Assembly: GCF_020736845.1 (NCBI RefSeq)
Contig: NZ_JAFFQR010000015.1
Coordinates: forward strand, 1 to 64,000
Origin: Paenibacillus farraposensis
GTDB lineage: Bacteria; Bacillota; Bacilli; Paenibacillales; Paenibacillaceae
DNA: 64,000 nucleotides
Reading direction: 5' to 3'
Part shown: positions 1 through 7,921 of the stretch, one piece after another
Position numbering within the stretch: the first letter of the stretch is position 1
Layout of the letters: the number at the start of each line of letters is the position of its first letter
Translations under genes and position numbers: made by a program
Notes under the pieces: model-generated
What the model was told of the DNA's origin: nothing
The model's database searches: none
Seen by the model: the letters and a program-made list of their open reading frames with translations, nothing else

Positions 1-21
1 TAATCGGTCGAGGGCTTATCC
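1..21 (+). rRNA. 23S rRNA, 3' end only
   Basis: The first bases (TAATCGGTCGAGGGCTTATC) match the conserved 3' terminus of Firmicute 23S rRNA; the rest lies before the window. The exact end is estimated. A short hairpin (TTTCAGG/CCTGAAA, about 57-84) follows, probably a processing or spacer structure. No 5S rRNA is recognisable before the first tRNA. Confidence 0.75.
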
Positions 22-95
22 TAAGAATAGAACGCAAGTGGAGTTTCGGATCCAGTTTTCAGGGTGTAACTGTAACCTGAAAGAAATTTAAATAT

Positions 96-171
96 TCCCT
101 GATAGCTCAGTTGGTAGAGCACTCGACTGTTAATCGAGTTGTCACAGGTTCGAGTCCTGTTCGGGGAGCCA
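96..171 (+). tRNA. tRNA-Asn (GTT)
   Basis: Cloverleaf with acceptor TCCCTGA/TCGGGGA, anticodon GTT at 129-131, T-arm GGTTCGAGTCC and encoded CCA. First tRNA after the 23S end. Confidence 0.97.
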
Positions 172-174
172 TAT

Positions 175-266
175 GGAGAGGTGTCCGAGTTGGCCGAAGG
201 AGCACGATTGGAAATCGTGTAGGCGCCAAAAGCGTCTCGAGGGTTCGAATCCCTCTCTCTCCGCCA
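175..266 (+). tRNA. tRNA-Ser (GGA)
   Basis: Long variable arm (class II), anticodon GGA in CGATTGGAAATCG, acceptor GGAGAGG pairing with TCTCTCC, encoded CCA. Confidence 0.97.
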
Positions 267-282
267 GAATTATTTATTGCAT

Positions 283-354
283 GGCCCGTTGGTCAAGGGG
301 TTAAGACACCTCCCTTTCACGGAGGTAACAGGGGTTCGAATCCCCTACGGGTCA
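283..354 (+). tRNA. tRNA-Glu (TTC)
   Basis: Acceptor GGCCCGT/ACGGGTC, anticodon TTC in CCTTTCACGG, T-arm GGTTCGAATCC. CCA is not encoded (ATAA follows), so it must be added after transcription. Confidence 0.96.
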
Positions 355-372
355 TAAAAAACCATAAAGAGC

Positions 373-401
373 TTGAAATAAAAAGTTCATTATGGTATAA
401 T
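373..401 (+). promoter_or_regulatory. Internal sigma-A promoter inside the tRNA array
   Basis: TTGAAA (373-378), a 17-bp spacer and a perfect TATAAT (396-401) preceded by TG at 393-394 (extended -10). It lies in the gap between tRNA-Glu and tRNA-Val and would start transcription just ahead of tRNA-Val, giving the last twelve tRNAs a promoter independent of the rRNA operon. Confidence 0.75.
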
Positions 402-420
402 ATAAGAGTGTTTCAATTAT

Positions 421-496
421 GGAGGCTTAGCTCAGCTGGGAGAGCATCTGCCTTACAAGCAGAGGGTCGGGGGTTCGATCCCCTCAGCCTCCACCA
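421..496 (+). tRNA. tRNA-Val (TAC)
   Basis: Acceptor GGAGGCT/AGCCTCC, anticodon TAC in CCTTACAAG, encoded CCA. First tRNA after the internal promoter. Confidence 0.97.
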
Positions 497-522
497 TTTG
501 AAAAGTAAATATTTCTTTCTGT

Positions 523-596
523 CGCGGGGTGGAGCAGTTCGGTAGCTCGTCGGGCTCATAACCCGAAGGCCGCAGGTTCAAATCCTGCCCCCGCAA
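523..596 (+). tRNA. Initiator tRNA-fMet (CAT)
   Basis: The unpaired C1-A72 at the acceptor end and the GGG/CCC pairs in the anticodon stem (TCGGGCTCATAACCCGA) are initiator hallmarks. Anticodon CAT. The 3' flank reads TCA rather than CCA, so the tail is not encoded. Confidence 0.96.
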
Positions 597-620
597 TCAT
601 TTCCCGATGGAAATGTTCTT

Positions 621-697
621 GGAACTGTGGTGTAGAGGCCTAACATGCCTGCCTGTCACGCAGGAGATCGCGGGTTCGAATCCCGTCAGTTCCGCCA
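621..697 (+). tRNA. tRNA-Asp (GTC)
   Basis: Acceptor GGAACTG/CAGTTCC, anticodon GTC in GCCTGTCACGC, encoded CCA. Confidence 0.97.
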
Positions 698-734
698 TTA
701 GTAATACTTTGTTTGAAGAAGAGCCTTGTTATAA

Positions 735-807
<73 letters not shown>

Positions 808-826
808 CTTTTAAATGAATATTTTT

Positions 827-902
<76 letters not shown>

Positions 903-906
903 TTGT

Positions 907-992
907 GGAGGATTAGCGAAGTGGCCAAACGCATCAGACTGTAAATCTGCTCCCTTACGGGTTCGGTGGTTCGAATCCATCATCCTCCACCA
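907..992 (+). tRNA. tRNA-Tyr (GTA)
   Basis: Class II with long variable arm, acceptor GGAGGAT/ATCCTCC, anticodon GTA in GACTGTAAATC, encoded CCA. Confidence 0.97.
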
Positions 993-999
993 GTTTTAT

Positions 1000-1073
1000 A
1001 GGGGCATAGTTTAAAGGTAGAACAACGGTCTCCAAAACCGTTGGTGTGGGTTCAATTCCTGCTGCCCCTGCCA
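1000..1073 (+). tRNA. tRNA-Trp (CCA)
   Basis: Acceptor AGGGGCA/TGCCCCT, anticodon CCA in GGTCTCCAAAACC, encoded 3' CCA. This would be a ligand sensed by the trpS T-box at 39231-39506. Confidence 0.96.
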
Positions 1074-1089
1074 AATATTCATTACTTGC

Positions 1090-1163
1090 GGCGGTCGTGG
1101 CGAAGTGGTTAACGCACCGGACTGTGACTCCGGCATTCGTGGGTTCAAGCCCCATCGGCCGCC
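1090..1163 (+). tRNA. tRNA-His (GTG)
   Basis: Anticodon GTG in GACTGTGACTC. The G at 1090 can be the extra G-1 facing C73 (1163), typical of tRNA-His. Acceptor GCGGTCG/CGGCCGC. CCA not encoded. Confidence 0.96.
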
Positions 1164-1172
1164 CTTTAGTTT

Positions 1173-1247
1173 TGGGGATTAGCCAAGCGGTAAGGCAACG
1201 GACTTTGACTCCGTCATGCATAGGTTCAAATCCTATATCCCCAGCCA
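1173..1247 (+). tRNA. tRNA-Gln (TTG)
   Basis: Acceptor TGGGGAT/ATCCCCA, anticodon TTG in GACTTTGACTC, encoded CCA. Confidence 0.96.
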
Positions 1248-1253
1248 TTTTAT

Positions 1254-1325
1254 GCGGACGTGGCTCAGCGGTAGAGCATCGCCTTGCCAAGGCGAGGGTC
1301 GCGGGTTCGATTCCCGTCGTCCGCT
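1254..1325 (+). tRNA. tRNA-Gly (GCC)
   Basis: Acceptor GCGGACG/CGTCCGC, anticodon GCC in GCCTTGCCAAGGC. CCA not encoded. Confidence 0.96.
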
Positions 1326-1337
1326 TTGATATACTCT

Positions 1338-1412
1338 GGCGCCATAGCCAAGTGGTAAGGCAAAGCTCTGCAAAAGCTTTATTCCCCAGTTCAAATCTGG
1401 GTGGCGCCTCCA
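1338..1412 (+). tRNA. tRNA-Cys (GCA)
   Basis: Acceptor GGCGCCA/TGGCGCC, anticodon GCA in GCTCTGCAAAAGC, encoded CCA. Confidence 0.96.
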
Positions 1413-1424
1413 TAATTTGAATAT

Positions 1425-1503
1425 GCCGGCGTGGCGGAATGGCAGACGCGCTCGACTCAAAATCGAGTGGGAAACCGTGGAGGTTCGAGTCCTCTCGCCG
1501 GTA
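1425..1503 (+). tRNA. tRNA-Leu (CAA)
   Basis: Long variable arm, anticodon CAA in GACTCAAAATC. The acceptor GCCGGCG faces CGCCGGT, so the terminal pair is a G-U wobble. CCA not encoded. Last tRNA of the array. Confidence 0.95.
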
Positions 1504-1518
1504 TTAGATCAATGTAAA

Positions 1519-1556
1519 GAGTTCATTAGAGATATTCTCTAATGGACTTTTTTATT
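1519..1556 (+). terminator. Terminator of the rRNA/tRNA operon
   Basis: Perfect-stem hairpin GTTCATTAGAGA / TCTCTAATGGAC with one G-U pair, followed by a T run, directly after tRNA-Leu. Confidence 0.85.
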
Positions 1557-1582
1557 GTATTTGCTGAAGATACTTTGGAACT

Positions 1583-2140
1583 TTACTCCAAGTGAGAATA
1601 TATATTTGCTGTGGTTAAGTAATCACTATGACTCAACCATTCCTGAACTTCCTTCATGCTCACGCCGTTTGCCAACAACAAGCTGGCACAGCTATGGCGT
1701 AGATCATGGAAGAGGAAATGAGGCATGCCATTTTTTTAAGACTAGAGCAAAATGTTGTGAGATATAGTTAGGTTTTCGATGTCCTAAAGCATCTATAAAA
1801 ATATAACCCAGATAATCCGTGCAATAAGAATTGTTGTAGAGTTGTTGGTTTGTCGTTTGCTGCTTCTTCAAGAACATTAGAAGGTTATAGAAGGCGTCAA
1901 CAAGAGGAAGCGTACGGCGGCATAAGCTTACCATTCAGTGAACCAGTAGTAACGGTATACTTAATCGTGATGGTTTTATTGACCCAATCAACGGCAGACC
2001 ATTTTAAGCCTACAACCTCACTTCGTCTTAGCCTGTAAAAGGCGGCCTGGATTATGGCAAGCTCGATCTTGGTTCCCCGTACAAGTTCTAAAAGTTGATT
2101 GATTTGACAAGCATTGTATGATTCCTGGTCTATTCAATTC
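1583..2140 (-). pseudogene. Decayed tyrosine recombinase (phage-type integrase)
   Basis: On the minus strand three reading-frame pieces together give the catalytic half of a phage-type tyrosine recombinase. First comes QINQLLELVRGTKIELA, then YRLRRSEVVGLKW with the first catalytic Arg (about 2000-2110). Next is YISQHFALVLKK (about 1740-1770). After a frameshift near 1733 comes HDLRHSCASLLLANG with the H-x-x-R box and EWLSHSDYLTTANIYSHLE up to a stop at 1583. The Tyr in ANIYSHLE fits the nucleophile position. The N-terminal half is missing and a stop or frame break also falls near 1935. It sits just downstream of the tRNA array, a usual target for such integrases, so it is probably the scar of an integrated element. 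Confidence 0.8.
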
Positions 2141-2445
2141 ATGCTGGTAGAATTCCTGGATATGCTATGGCTTTAATTCCAACAATGTAGTGCCTTTTTT
2201 CTCTTGAAGGTGGCCTGCTATCCTCCTTGATATGCTCCCCTTATGGTAGATAGGTGAAATAATAAAACCTGCTGCTGTAAGAGGAGCATTTTATGCTTAA
2301 AAAATATGGTGCGTCAGAGAAATTGGTTTCCTGATGATATCGCAAATGGCTGAATTAGCATTATAGCTGCAGTCCAAAATACGGTATCACCAAAACGACT
2401 TTGGCCAAATGGTGTCGTCGCTAAGTTCAAATCATGATGACAGCT
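2141..2445. other. Gap without an intact gene; possible transposase scrap
   Basis: No open gene is visible. Around 2345-2412 on the plus strand, two frames read MAELA and KYGITKTTLAKWCRR, which resembles the helix-turn-helix of IS3-type OrfA proteins. The match is short and needs a frameshift, so this is a weak suggestion. Confidence 0.25.
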
Positions 2446-2480
2446 GGACCCGGAAATCTTTCTGGTTTTCGGGTCCTTTG
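2446..2480 (+). terminator. Hairpin, possible terminator
   Basis: GGACCCGGAAA pairs with TTTTCGGGTCC and is followed by a T-rich stretch. It separates the integrase scar from the TetR remnant. Confidence 0.5.
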
Positions 2481-2547
2481 TTTCTGTTTGTAGGATAGTG
2501 GTACTGAAAAAATATTTTTAGTTTTGATAGGTGAGAAGGAATGAGGG

Positions 2548-3106
2548 ATGATGATGAAGGAAAGGATTTTGGAAGCTTTTGTTGGAGGAAGCGCGTGAAA
2601 ATGGTTTGAAATTTACCATGGATGATCTTGCAAAAAGACTCGCTATGAGCAAGCGTACTCTATATGAACATTTTTTGTCCAAAACGCTCATTTTAGAAAC
2701 GCTTATTGAGCGGACGAATGATGATATGATTCGAAAAACCGAGCAAATTATCGAAGACAATCAATTATATTTGTTAAAGAAGATCAGGCAGTCAATCAGG
2801 ATCATGCTGAAATATTATAAATTTTATGATTTGTGAATTTTGGATCAGATGAAAAAATATTATCCCGAGCATTGGAAAAAAGTGCATACCGATCTGAATG
2901 ATTGGTCCCAGATCAGAACGTTAATTCAGCAGGGGATTCGGGAAGGGATTATTGTAAACAAAAACGAGGATCTTATCATGAGACTCATTATTGATTCGAT
3001 AAATTTAATGCTCGATCAGCGCTTTTTTCTGAATAACAGTATGACGGTAGAGGAAGCCACTTATTCTATTACAGATATTTTGTTATTTGGACTGGTTGAA
3101 AAATAG
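2548..3106 (+). pseudogene. TetR/AcrR-family regulator, broken
   Basis: The start reads MMMKERILEAF and then shifts frame in the run near 2578. The +1 frame continues the TetR helix-turn-helix: FTMDDLAKRLAMSKRTLYEHF. An in-frame TGA at 2834-2836 cuts the ligand domain; the same frame then resumes (DQMKKYYPEHWKK) to 3106. With the frameshift and nonsense codon repaired it would be about 185 residues, normal for the family. It lies directly before an MFS transporter remnant, the usual pairing of an efflux pump and its local repressor. Both are decayed, so the locus is likely dead. Confidence 0.85.
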
Positions 3107-3108
3107 AA

Positions 3109-3711
3109 AATGTTTTCAACGGACTGTTTGTTGATCATAAGTATGGTTTTACACCGATGGATATTGCCATCATCATAACGACAGGCTCCATTCTGGGTAC
3201 AGTTGTTCAAGGGACTATATCTGGCTGGATCATTAATCGTTTTGGTGAGAGCAAAAAAATCATTCATATCTGCTTGGCTGTCGGGGGATTGTTCATCTTC
3301 CTGACTCTATTTGCTGAGCAGTATATGATGATTATGCTAATGACTTTCATTATCTTTCTGGCTATGGATATCCTTCGTCCGGCAGTAAGCACTTCCCTGT
3401 CGCGGCAGGCCGGAGATGAACAAGGGTTTGTGGCAGGAATGAACTCCTCCTATACGAGCTTGGAGAATGTAATTGGTCCGCTGATTGCGGGACTGCTGTT
3501 TGATGTTCATATACAATCTGCTTATATGGTTGCAACACTAGCATTATTGGTGTGTCTCATCCTTTCACTCCGCTTTAAGCAAGCGGGAGAGCTGCGTTTA
3601 ACAACCCATGTAGCAGAACAGCGTAGAGGTGGATTGCCGCAGGTCTGTATCTATCCCCGACTAAGGTCTAGGCTTGAAAACCGTCTGGGGTCCGTTTTGA
3701 CGAACGCTTGA
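3109..3711 (+). pseudogene. MFS drug-efflux transporter, C-terminal half only
   Basis: The open frame runs from 3109 without a plausible start and enters in the central loop of an MFS carrier (LFVDHKYGFTP). It continues with about five membrane segments and the late-MFS stretch ENVIGPLIAGLLF near residue 125. About 200 N-terminal residues are absent, and the frame begins three bases after the regulator remnant, so a deletion fused the two. The last 40 residues are polar and probably read into foreign sequence. Confidence 0.8.
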
Positions 3712-3723
3712 TCAGCGTACAAT
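3697..3723 (+). promoter_or_regulatory. Possible promoter of the lia/psp operon
   Basis: TTGACG (3697-3702) and TACAAT (3718-3723) with a short 15-bp spacer, about 40 bases before the first gene. The short spacer fits activator-dependent transcription, as expected for a LiaR-controlled operon, but no LiaR site was identified. Confidence 0.35.
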
Positions 3724-3763
3724 AAGGACATAAGCAAGACACAGTGAAAGGCGGTGAGAGATC

Positions 3764-4075
3764 ATGAGAGTTAACAAAGGGAATGGCTTGGCCATTGTAC
3801 TGATCGTGTTAGGTTCGATTTTGCTGCTTGGCAAGTTTACTCCGTTTTTCGGTCACTTTGTAGGACATCTGATTGGTTACTTAATTCCGATAGCCATGAT
3901 TATGTTGGGTTACTACGGTGTCAAAAGAGGAAATGCGCTCTTCGGCTGGATCGTGCTTCTGCTCGGGGTACTGATTTTACTAGGTAAACTGTCCTGGCTT
4001 ATTGGGCCACTGCTGGCAATCGGGTTAATCATATTTGGTGTATCCATGCTGAGTGACCGCAGAAGACGCTACTGA
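3764..4075 (+). CDS. LiaI-like small membrane protein (DUF5668 type)
   Basis: 103 residues with four hydrophobic segments (IVLIVLGSILLLG, IGYLIPIAMIMLGYYGV, FGWIVLLLGVLILLG, LIGPLLAIGLIIFGV) and a basic C-terminus (SDRRRRY). This is the fold of the transmembrane region of LiaI/LiaF-type proteins. It is the first gene of the envelope-stress operon, and in Bacillus LiaI is a membrane anchor for the PspA-like protein LiaH, whose homologue follows at 4163. A GGCGGTGAGAG site precedes the ATG. That it recruits the neighbouring PspA is inference from the family. Confidence 0.75.
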   Translation: MRVNKGNGLAIVLIVLGSILLLGKFTPFFGHFVGHLIGYLIPIAMIMLGYYGVKRGNALFGWIVLLLGVLILLGKLSWLIGPLLAIGLIIFGVSMLSDRRRRY

Positions 4076-4162
4076 ATCTGGCCATTTAAGAAATGAAGAA
4101 GGTTATAGAAAACGGCAGTATTAAAATGATGAAAATAGGACATGTGAAAGGAGCAGACGCCA

Positions 4163-4834
4163 ATGAGTGTATTTCGAAGAATGCGTGATATTACGGTAGC
4201 AACCTTCAATGAGCATTTGGAACAAAGTCAAGATCCGGTGCACTTGATTGACCAGTTCTTGTATAATACCCGCCAGGAAATCGCCGAAGCGGAAAAGCTT
4301 TATCAGCAGTATGCAGTGCATACAAGACAGATGAAACAGCAATTGGATCATGCATTGTCCATGCAGGCCAAGCGGGAGGAACAGGCGCTGCTGGCTTTGA
4401 AGGCAGATGAAGAACACGTTGCGAAGCTGGCCCTCCAGGAAAAAATGCTGTATGCAGAAAAAGAAGAGCAGTATCGAGAACTGTGGGAGCAGAGCCGTGA
4501 ATCTCTGCGTGAATTGGAGCAGCAGTTGGACACATTAAAGACAGAATACCAAACGGTGCACAGCAAGCGTCAGTATTATGCTGCACGTGTACAAACGTTG
4601 CGACTCCAGCAGAAAATGAACGAACGGGCAGGTACATACGGTGGACGGAATATCCCCCGAATGTTCAGCCGCTTGGAGGACCGGGTAGCCGATATGGAGG
4701 CAGAAACGCTGAGTCTGCGTGAGTTGCGTCGAGGTAATGATGGTCATGCAGGGGATGCCCCAAGCGGCGGATCGCTGCTCGAACAGGAGTGGGCGAGACT
4801 CAAAAGTAAGCTGAACAGCAGCGGGAAGGAGTAA
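4163..4834 (+). CDS. PspA/IM30 family protein (LiaH-like), first copy
   Basis: 223 residues, almost wholly alpha-helical and charged. It starts MSVFRRMRDITVATFNEHLE, the amphipathic N-terminal helix of PspA/IM30 proteins that binds membrane, followed by long coiled coils (residues about 30-150). PspA proteins form large rings or rods that stabilise damaged membranes; LiaH does this under cell-wall antibiotic stress. It follows the LiaI-like gene with AAAGGAG before the ATG and ends 8 bases before the PspC gene. A second, diverged PspA follows at 5327. Confidence 0.9.
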   Translation: MSVFRRMRDITVATFNEHLEQSQDPVHLIDQFLYNTRQEIAEAEKLYQQYAVHTRQMKQQLDHALSMQAKREEQALLALKADEEHVAKLALQEKMLYAEKEEQYRELWEQSRESLRELEQQLDTLKTEYQTVHSKRQYYAARVQTLRLQQKMNERAGTYGGRNIPRMFSRLEDRVADMEAETLSLRELRRGNDGHAGDAPSGGSLLEQEWARLKSKLNSSGKE

Positions 4835-4841
4835 ATAGATT

Positions 4842-5327
4842 ATGACCCGAATTTACCGATCTAACCGGGATAGAGTATTAACTGGAGTATGCGGCGGTCT
4901 TTCTGACGCAACGGGAATGGACTCAACTTGGATACGCATTCTGGTTGTGATCAGTTTCTTTATTACAGCAGGCACCACATTTATGATTTATGTGATTGCA
5001 GCGCTGGTTATCTCCAAAGAGCCAGGATCTCCTTTTGATGGAGGATTTGGCCCGGGTAGTGGACCCTACAATCAGGATCCGCGCCATTATGGCGGTAATA
5101 GTACAAGATCGCAGTTTGGACAGGGAACTGGCTACTATCAGGGCGGACAATACAGTAATTCGAACCCGTTTTTTGATCAAGATGCCCGCCATTCATCCAA
5201 ATATAACACTGGCCACAACAACGATCTGGATTCAATGATGGAAGATATAGAGAAAAAAGCAATGAAAAAGGAACTGGAAGAGTTACGTAAAAAAGTAGAG
5301 CAATTTGAGAAGGGAGAACGTAAATAA
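4842..5327 (+). CDS. PspC-domain protein
   Basis: 161 residues. Residues 1-60 form the PspC domain ([20 protein letters not shown], then a membrane helix [20 protein letters not shown]). A Gly/Tyr/Asn/Gln-rich, probably disordered linker (about 65-125) leads to a charged C-terminal coiled coil ([18 protein letters not shown]). PspC proteins are membrane sensors or anchors of the phage-shock response. Its stop overlaps the start of the next PspA gene (TAATG), which suggests translational coupling. Confidence 0.88.
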   Translation: MTRIYRSNRDRVLTGVCGGLSDATGMDSTWIRILVVISFFITAGTTFMIYVIAALVISKEPGSPFDGGFGPGSGPYNQDPRHYGGNSTRSQFGQGTGYYQGGQYSNSNPFFDQDARHSSKYNTGHNNDLDSMMEDIEKKAMKKELEELRKKVEQFEKGERK

Positions 5328-6031
5328 TGGGAATCTTTAAAAGAATGAAGGACATGACAAGAGCATCGGTGAATGAAGTGCTGGATAAAGTGGAAGATCC
5401 GATTATTATGCTGAACCAGTATTTGCGCGATATGGAGGCAGAAATTCACGAGGCCGAGGTGACGGTTGCCAAGCAAATGGCCAATGAACGCCGCATGAAG
5501 CAGCGCTTGGAGGAAGCCGTACGTGTATCCAACGAGCGCGAAAAGCAAGCCGAATCCGCATTGCGGAATGGTCAAGAAGAGGTAGCGCGCAAGCTGCTGG
5601 GCGAAAAGGTTTACTTTTTGCAAAAGCAGGATGAATATCGTGACCTGCACACCCAAGCTGAGCTTCAAGCCAAAGAACTGGTACAGCAGCTTCACGGAAT
5701 GAAGGATGAATTCTACAAAATGCGCAATAAGCGTAATGAACTCGTATCTCGCGCTCAAATGGCAAAAGCTAAAAAACAAATGTCACAAATCAACAGTTTA
5801 CACACAATTGAAAGCGGATCTGCTTCGCTGGGCTTCCACCGCATGGAAGAAAAAATCATGCAAATGGAAGCAGAAGCTGACGTACTGCGTGCCCCTTACC
5901 GTCAAGCTCCGGGAGACGCATACATCAATCCGGTTGAGGATGAAAAACAGTTCAAAGTGGATGAGCAGCTCCAACAGCTTAAGTCCAGAATTCAAACAGG
6001 TGCTAAACCAGCAGATCTAAAGAAGGACTGA
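5327..6031 (+). CDS. PspA/IM30 family protein, second copy
   Basis: 234 residues beginning [20 protein letters not shown], again the amphipathic PspA helix, with coiled coils over residues 30-160 and the conserved patch [15 protein letters not shown] near 180. It shares a one-base overlap with the pspC-like gene upstream. It is only moderately similar to the copy at 4163, so the two are established paralogues, not a recent duplication. The proteins may co-assemble or serve different stresses. Confidence 0.9.
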   Translation: MGIFKRMKDMTRASVNEVLDKVEDPIIMLNQYLRDMEAEIHEAEVTVAKQMANERRMKQRLEEAVRVSNEREKQAESALRNGQEEVARKLLGEKVYFLQKQDEYRDLHTQAELQAKELVQQLHGMKDEFYKMRNKRNELVSRAQMAKAKKQMSQINSLHTIESGSASLGFHRMEEKIMQMEAEADVLRAPYRQAPGDAYINPVEDEKQFKVDEQLQQLKSRIQTGAKPADLKKD

Positions 6032-6107
6032 CTACTCGGAACTCAAACATTATGATATGCTGTATAGATGAACACTAGTCAATAAGAGTGCTAAATCTGT
6101 ATGGTTC

Positions 6108-6150
6108 GGGAAGCCATATGGCGATATATCGCGCCACTATGGCTTTTCCT
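6108..6150 (+). terminator. Intra-operon hairpin, possible attenuator
   Basis: GGAAGCCATATGGCG pairs imperfectly with CGCCACTATGGCTTTTCC between the second pspA and liaF. The downstream tract is CTTCC rather than T-rich, so it is more likely a partial terminator or mRNA-processing element than a full stop. Confidence 0.45.
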
Positions 6151-6178
6151 TCCTGTATAAACAATAAGGGGGTGCAGC

Positions 6179-6826
6179 ATGGAGAGAAGAAAATCAACTT
6201 TGGCACTGGCAGCGATCGGCGTCGGAATTATTATTTTATTCGGTCAGTGGATTGGTTTCCTCTCCGTGGTTGCACTGATCCTGATGTTGGCCGGAGTATA
6301 TAAGATACGTAATTTCAAGATCAAAAAAGGCTATACGATGCTCGCCATCGGAGCCGGGCTGCTGGTGCTGGATCATCTGTTCTTGTTTGTGGTAATCACG
6401 CTAGCCTCGTTAGCTGCGTTCTATTCACGTTCCAGAAAGCTGCACAAAGGCCAAAGCTCCATCTTCAAGCATAATTTTATATCCAATTATAAATGGGACG
6501 AAGTGCCGTGGATTTTGCGCAGCACAAGCATATGGCATGTGGTTGGGGATGTGGATGCTGATTTGACGTTAGCTATTCCGGAAGAACGTGAACCTGTTGT
6601 ATTTTTGCAGGGAATCTTCGGAGATATCGATATTACGCTGCCGGATAATTACGGTGTAGAGGTGGAAATGTTCGTGTTGTTCGGGCAGATTCAGTTTGAC
6701 CGTGATCATGAAGCGGGTATGCTCAATCGCCTGGTTTGGAAGTCGCCCAACTATGCACAGAGTGAATATAAGGTGAAGTTTGTCGTTTCATACTTGGCGG
6801 GCGATGTTCGCGTCCGATTTTATTGA
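6179..6826 (+). CDS. LiaF-like cell-envelope stress response protein
   Basis: 215 residues. The N-terminal 90 residues hold three to four membrane helices, with a basic segment between them. The C-terminal half is the beta-rich LiaF domain (SNYKWDEVPWILRSTSIWHVVGDVDADL, quoted here only as its start SNYKWDEVPW, through VSYLAGDVRVRFY). LiaF is the inhibitor of the LiaS kinase in the Bacillus LiaFSR system. AAGGGGGTG precedes the ATG, and liaS follows after 15 bases, the standard order. Confidence 0.88.
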   Translation: MERRKSTLALAAIGVGIIILFGQWIGFLSVVALILMLAGVYKIRNFKIKKGYTMLAIGAGLLVLDHLFLFVVITLASLAAFYSRSRKLHKGQSSIFKHNFISNYKWDEVPWILRSTSIWHVVGDVDADLTLAIPEEREPVVFLQGIFGDIDITLPDNYGVEVEMFVLFGQIQFDRDHEAGMLNRLVWKSPNYAQSEYKVKFVVSYLAGDVRVRFY

Positions 6827-6841
6827 TCAGGAGGAGCCGGG

Positions 6842-7921
6842 ATGAATCATAAAAAAACGTCCAACATGGTAACCCGCAGTATGGGTGAAGGTATCCTCCT
6901 GTGTGTTGTTGTGGGCGCAGTTGTCTTTTATATGCTGTATACATATGGATATGTGAAGTCGTTTCCAACCTGGGGAATGATATTGAAGTTTGTAGGAGCT
7001 GTTGTACTAGTGCTGATCGGTACAGGGGCAATGTACGGATTTTATGAGAGCTACCGCTTTAAAAGCAGGCTGGAAATGCTGAGAGAAACGCTGCTGATGT
7101 GGGAAAAGGGAACCCCCGCCCGTGAATTGCCCCCACTGGGTCATGATGAGCTTGGCAGGCTGGGCGAGCAGTTGGAGCGTATCGGGCGTAAATGGCAGGA
7201 GCAGGTTACGTCTTTGCAGCGGCTGTCCACGAATAATGCCCAACTGGCAGAACGGGCTCGGGTCACTGCGATTGTCGAGGAACGGCAACGGCTGGCGAGA
7301 GAGCTGCATGATGCAGTATCCCAGCAATTATTCGCTATTTCCATGACGGCAACGGCTGTAGGCAGGACGCTGGATAAGGATTTTGATAAAGCGCAGCGTC
7401 AAGTGGCGCTGATTGAAGAGATGTCTTCCGTAGCGCAATCCGAGATGCGAGCGCTGCTGCTTCATCTGCGGCCTGTCTATCTGGAAGGGAAACGACTGGA
7501 GCAGGGCTTGCGCGATTTGATACAGGAACTGCAGGCGAAGGTACCGATGGAGATTGATTTTGAGATGGAGAGCGGAGTACAGTTAGTGAAAGGGATTGAG
7601 AATCATCTGTTTCGCATTGTTCAGGAAGCGATGTCTAATACGTTGCGTCATGCCAAAGCAAGCCGCATGGAGATTCGTATCGTGCAGCGCCCGGATTCCA
7701 TCCGTTTGACGATTCGGGATAACGGTGTCGGATTTGAGCTGGATGAGAAAAAGCAGACTTCATACGGATTATCCACGATGCAGGAACGGGTCAGCGAGAT
7801 TGGCGGCGCTGTTCAGTATATAACGGCTCCGGGAAAAGGGACACGGATTGAGGTGTCGGTGCCAGTCATTAATGATGAAAGCGGAAGGAACGATGATCAT
7901 GGAAACGGAATTGCCGATTAG
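6842..7921 (+). CDS. liaS: Sensor histidine kinase LiaS
   Basis: 359 residues. Two membrane helices (about 15-35 and 43-65) enclose a very short extracytoplasmic loop, the intramembrane-sensing layout. A HAMP-like linker follows, then the dimerisation/phosphoacceptor motif RELHDAVSQQLF (His near residue 156) of the HisKA_3 class, and an ATPase domain with NTLRHA and DNGVGF. It would phosphorylate the overlapping regulator LiaR and be held in check by LiaF. The gene overlaps liaR by 29 bases. Confidence 0.92.
   Translation: MNHKKTSNMVTRSMGEGILLCVVVGAVVFYMLYTYGYVKSFPTWGMILKFVGAVVLVLIGTGAMYGFYESYRFKSRLEMLRETLLMWEKGTPARELPPLGHDELGRLGEQLERIGRKWQEQVTSLQRLSTNNAQLAERARVTAIVEERQRLARELHDAVSQQLFAISMTATAVGRTLDKDFDKAQRQVALIEEMSSVAQSEMRALLLHLRPVYLEGKRLEQGLRDLIQELQAKVPMEIDFEMESGVQLVKGIENHLFRIVQEAMSNTLRHAKASRMEIRIVQRPDSIRLTIRDNGVGFELDEKKQTSYGLSTMQERVSEIGGAVQYITAPGKGTRIEVSVPVINDESGRNDDHGNGIAD

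Noticed and set aside
4206..4637. 143-codon minus-strand frame opposite the first PspA gene
   Set aside because: Shadow of the plus-strand coiled-coil gene, with no ribosome site and no sensible product.
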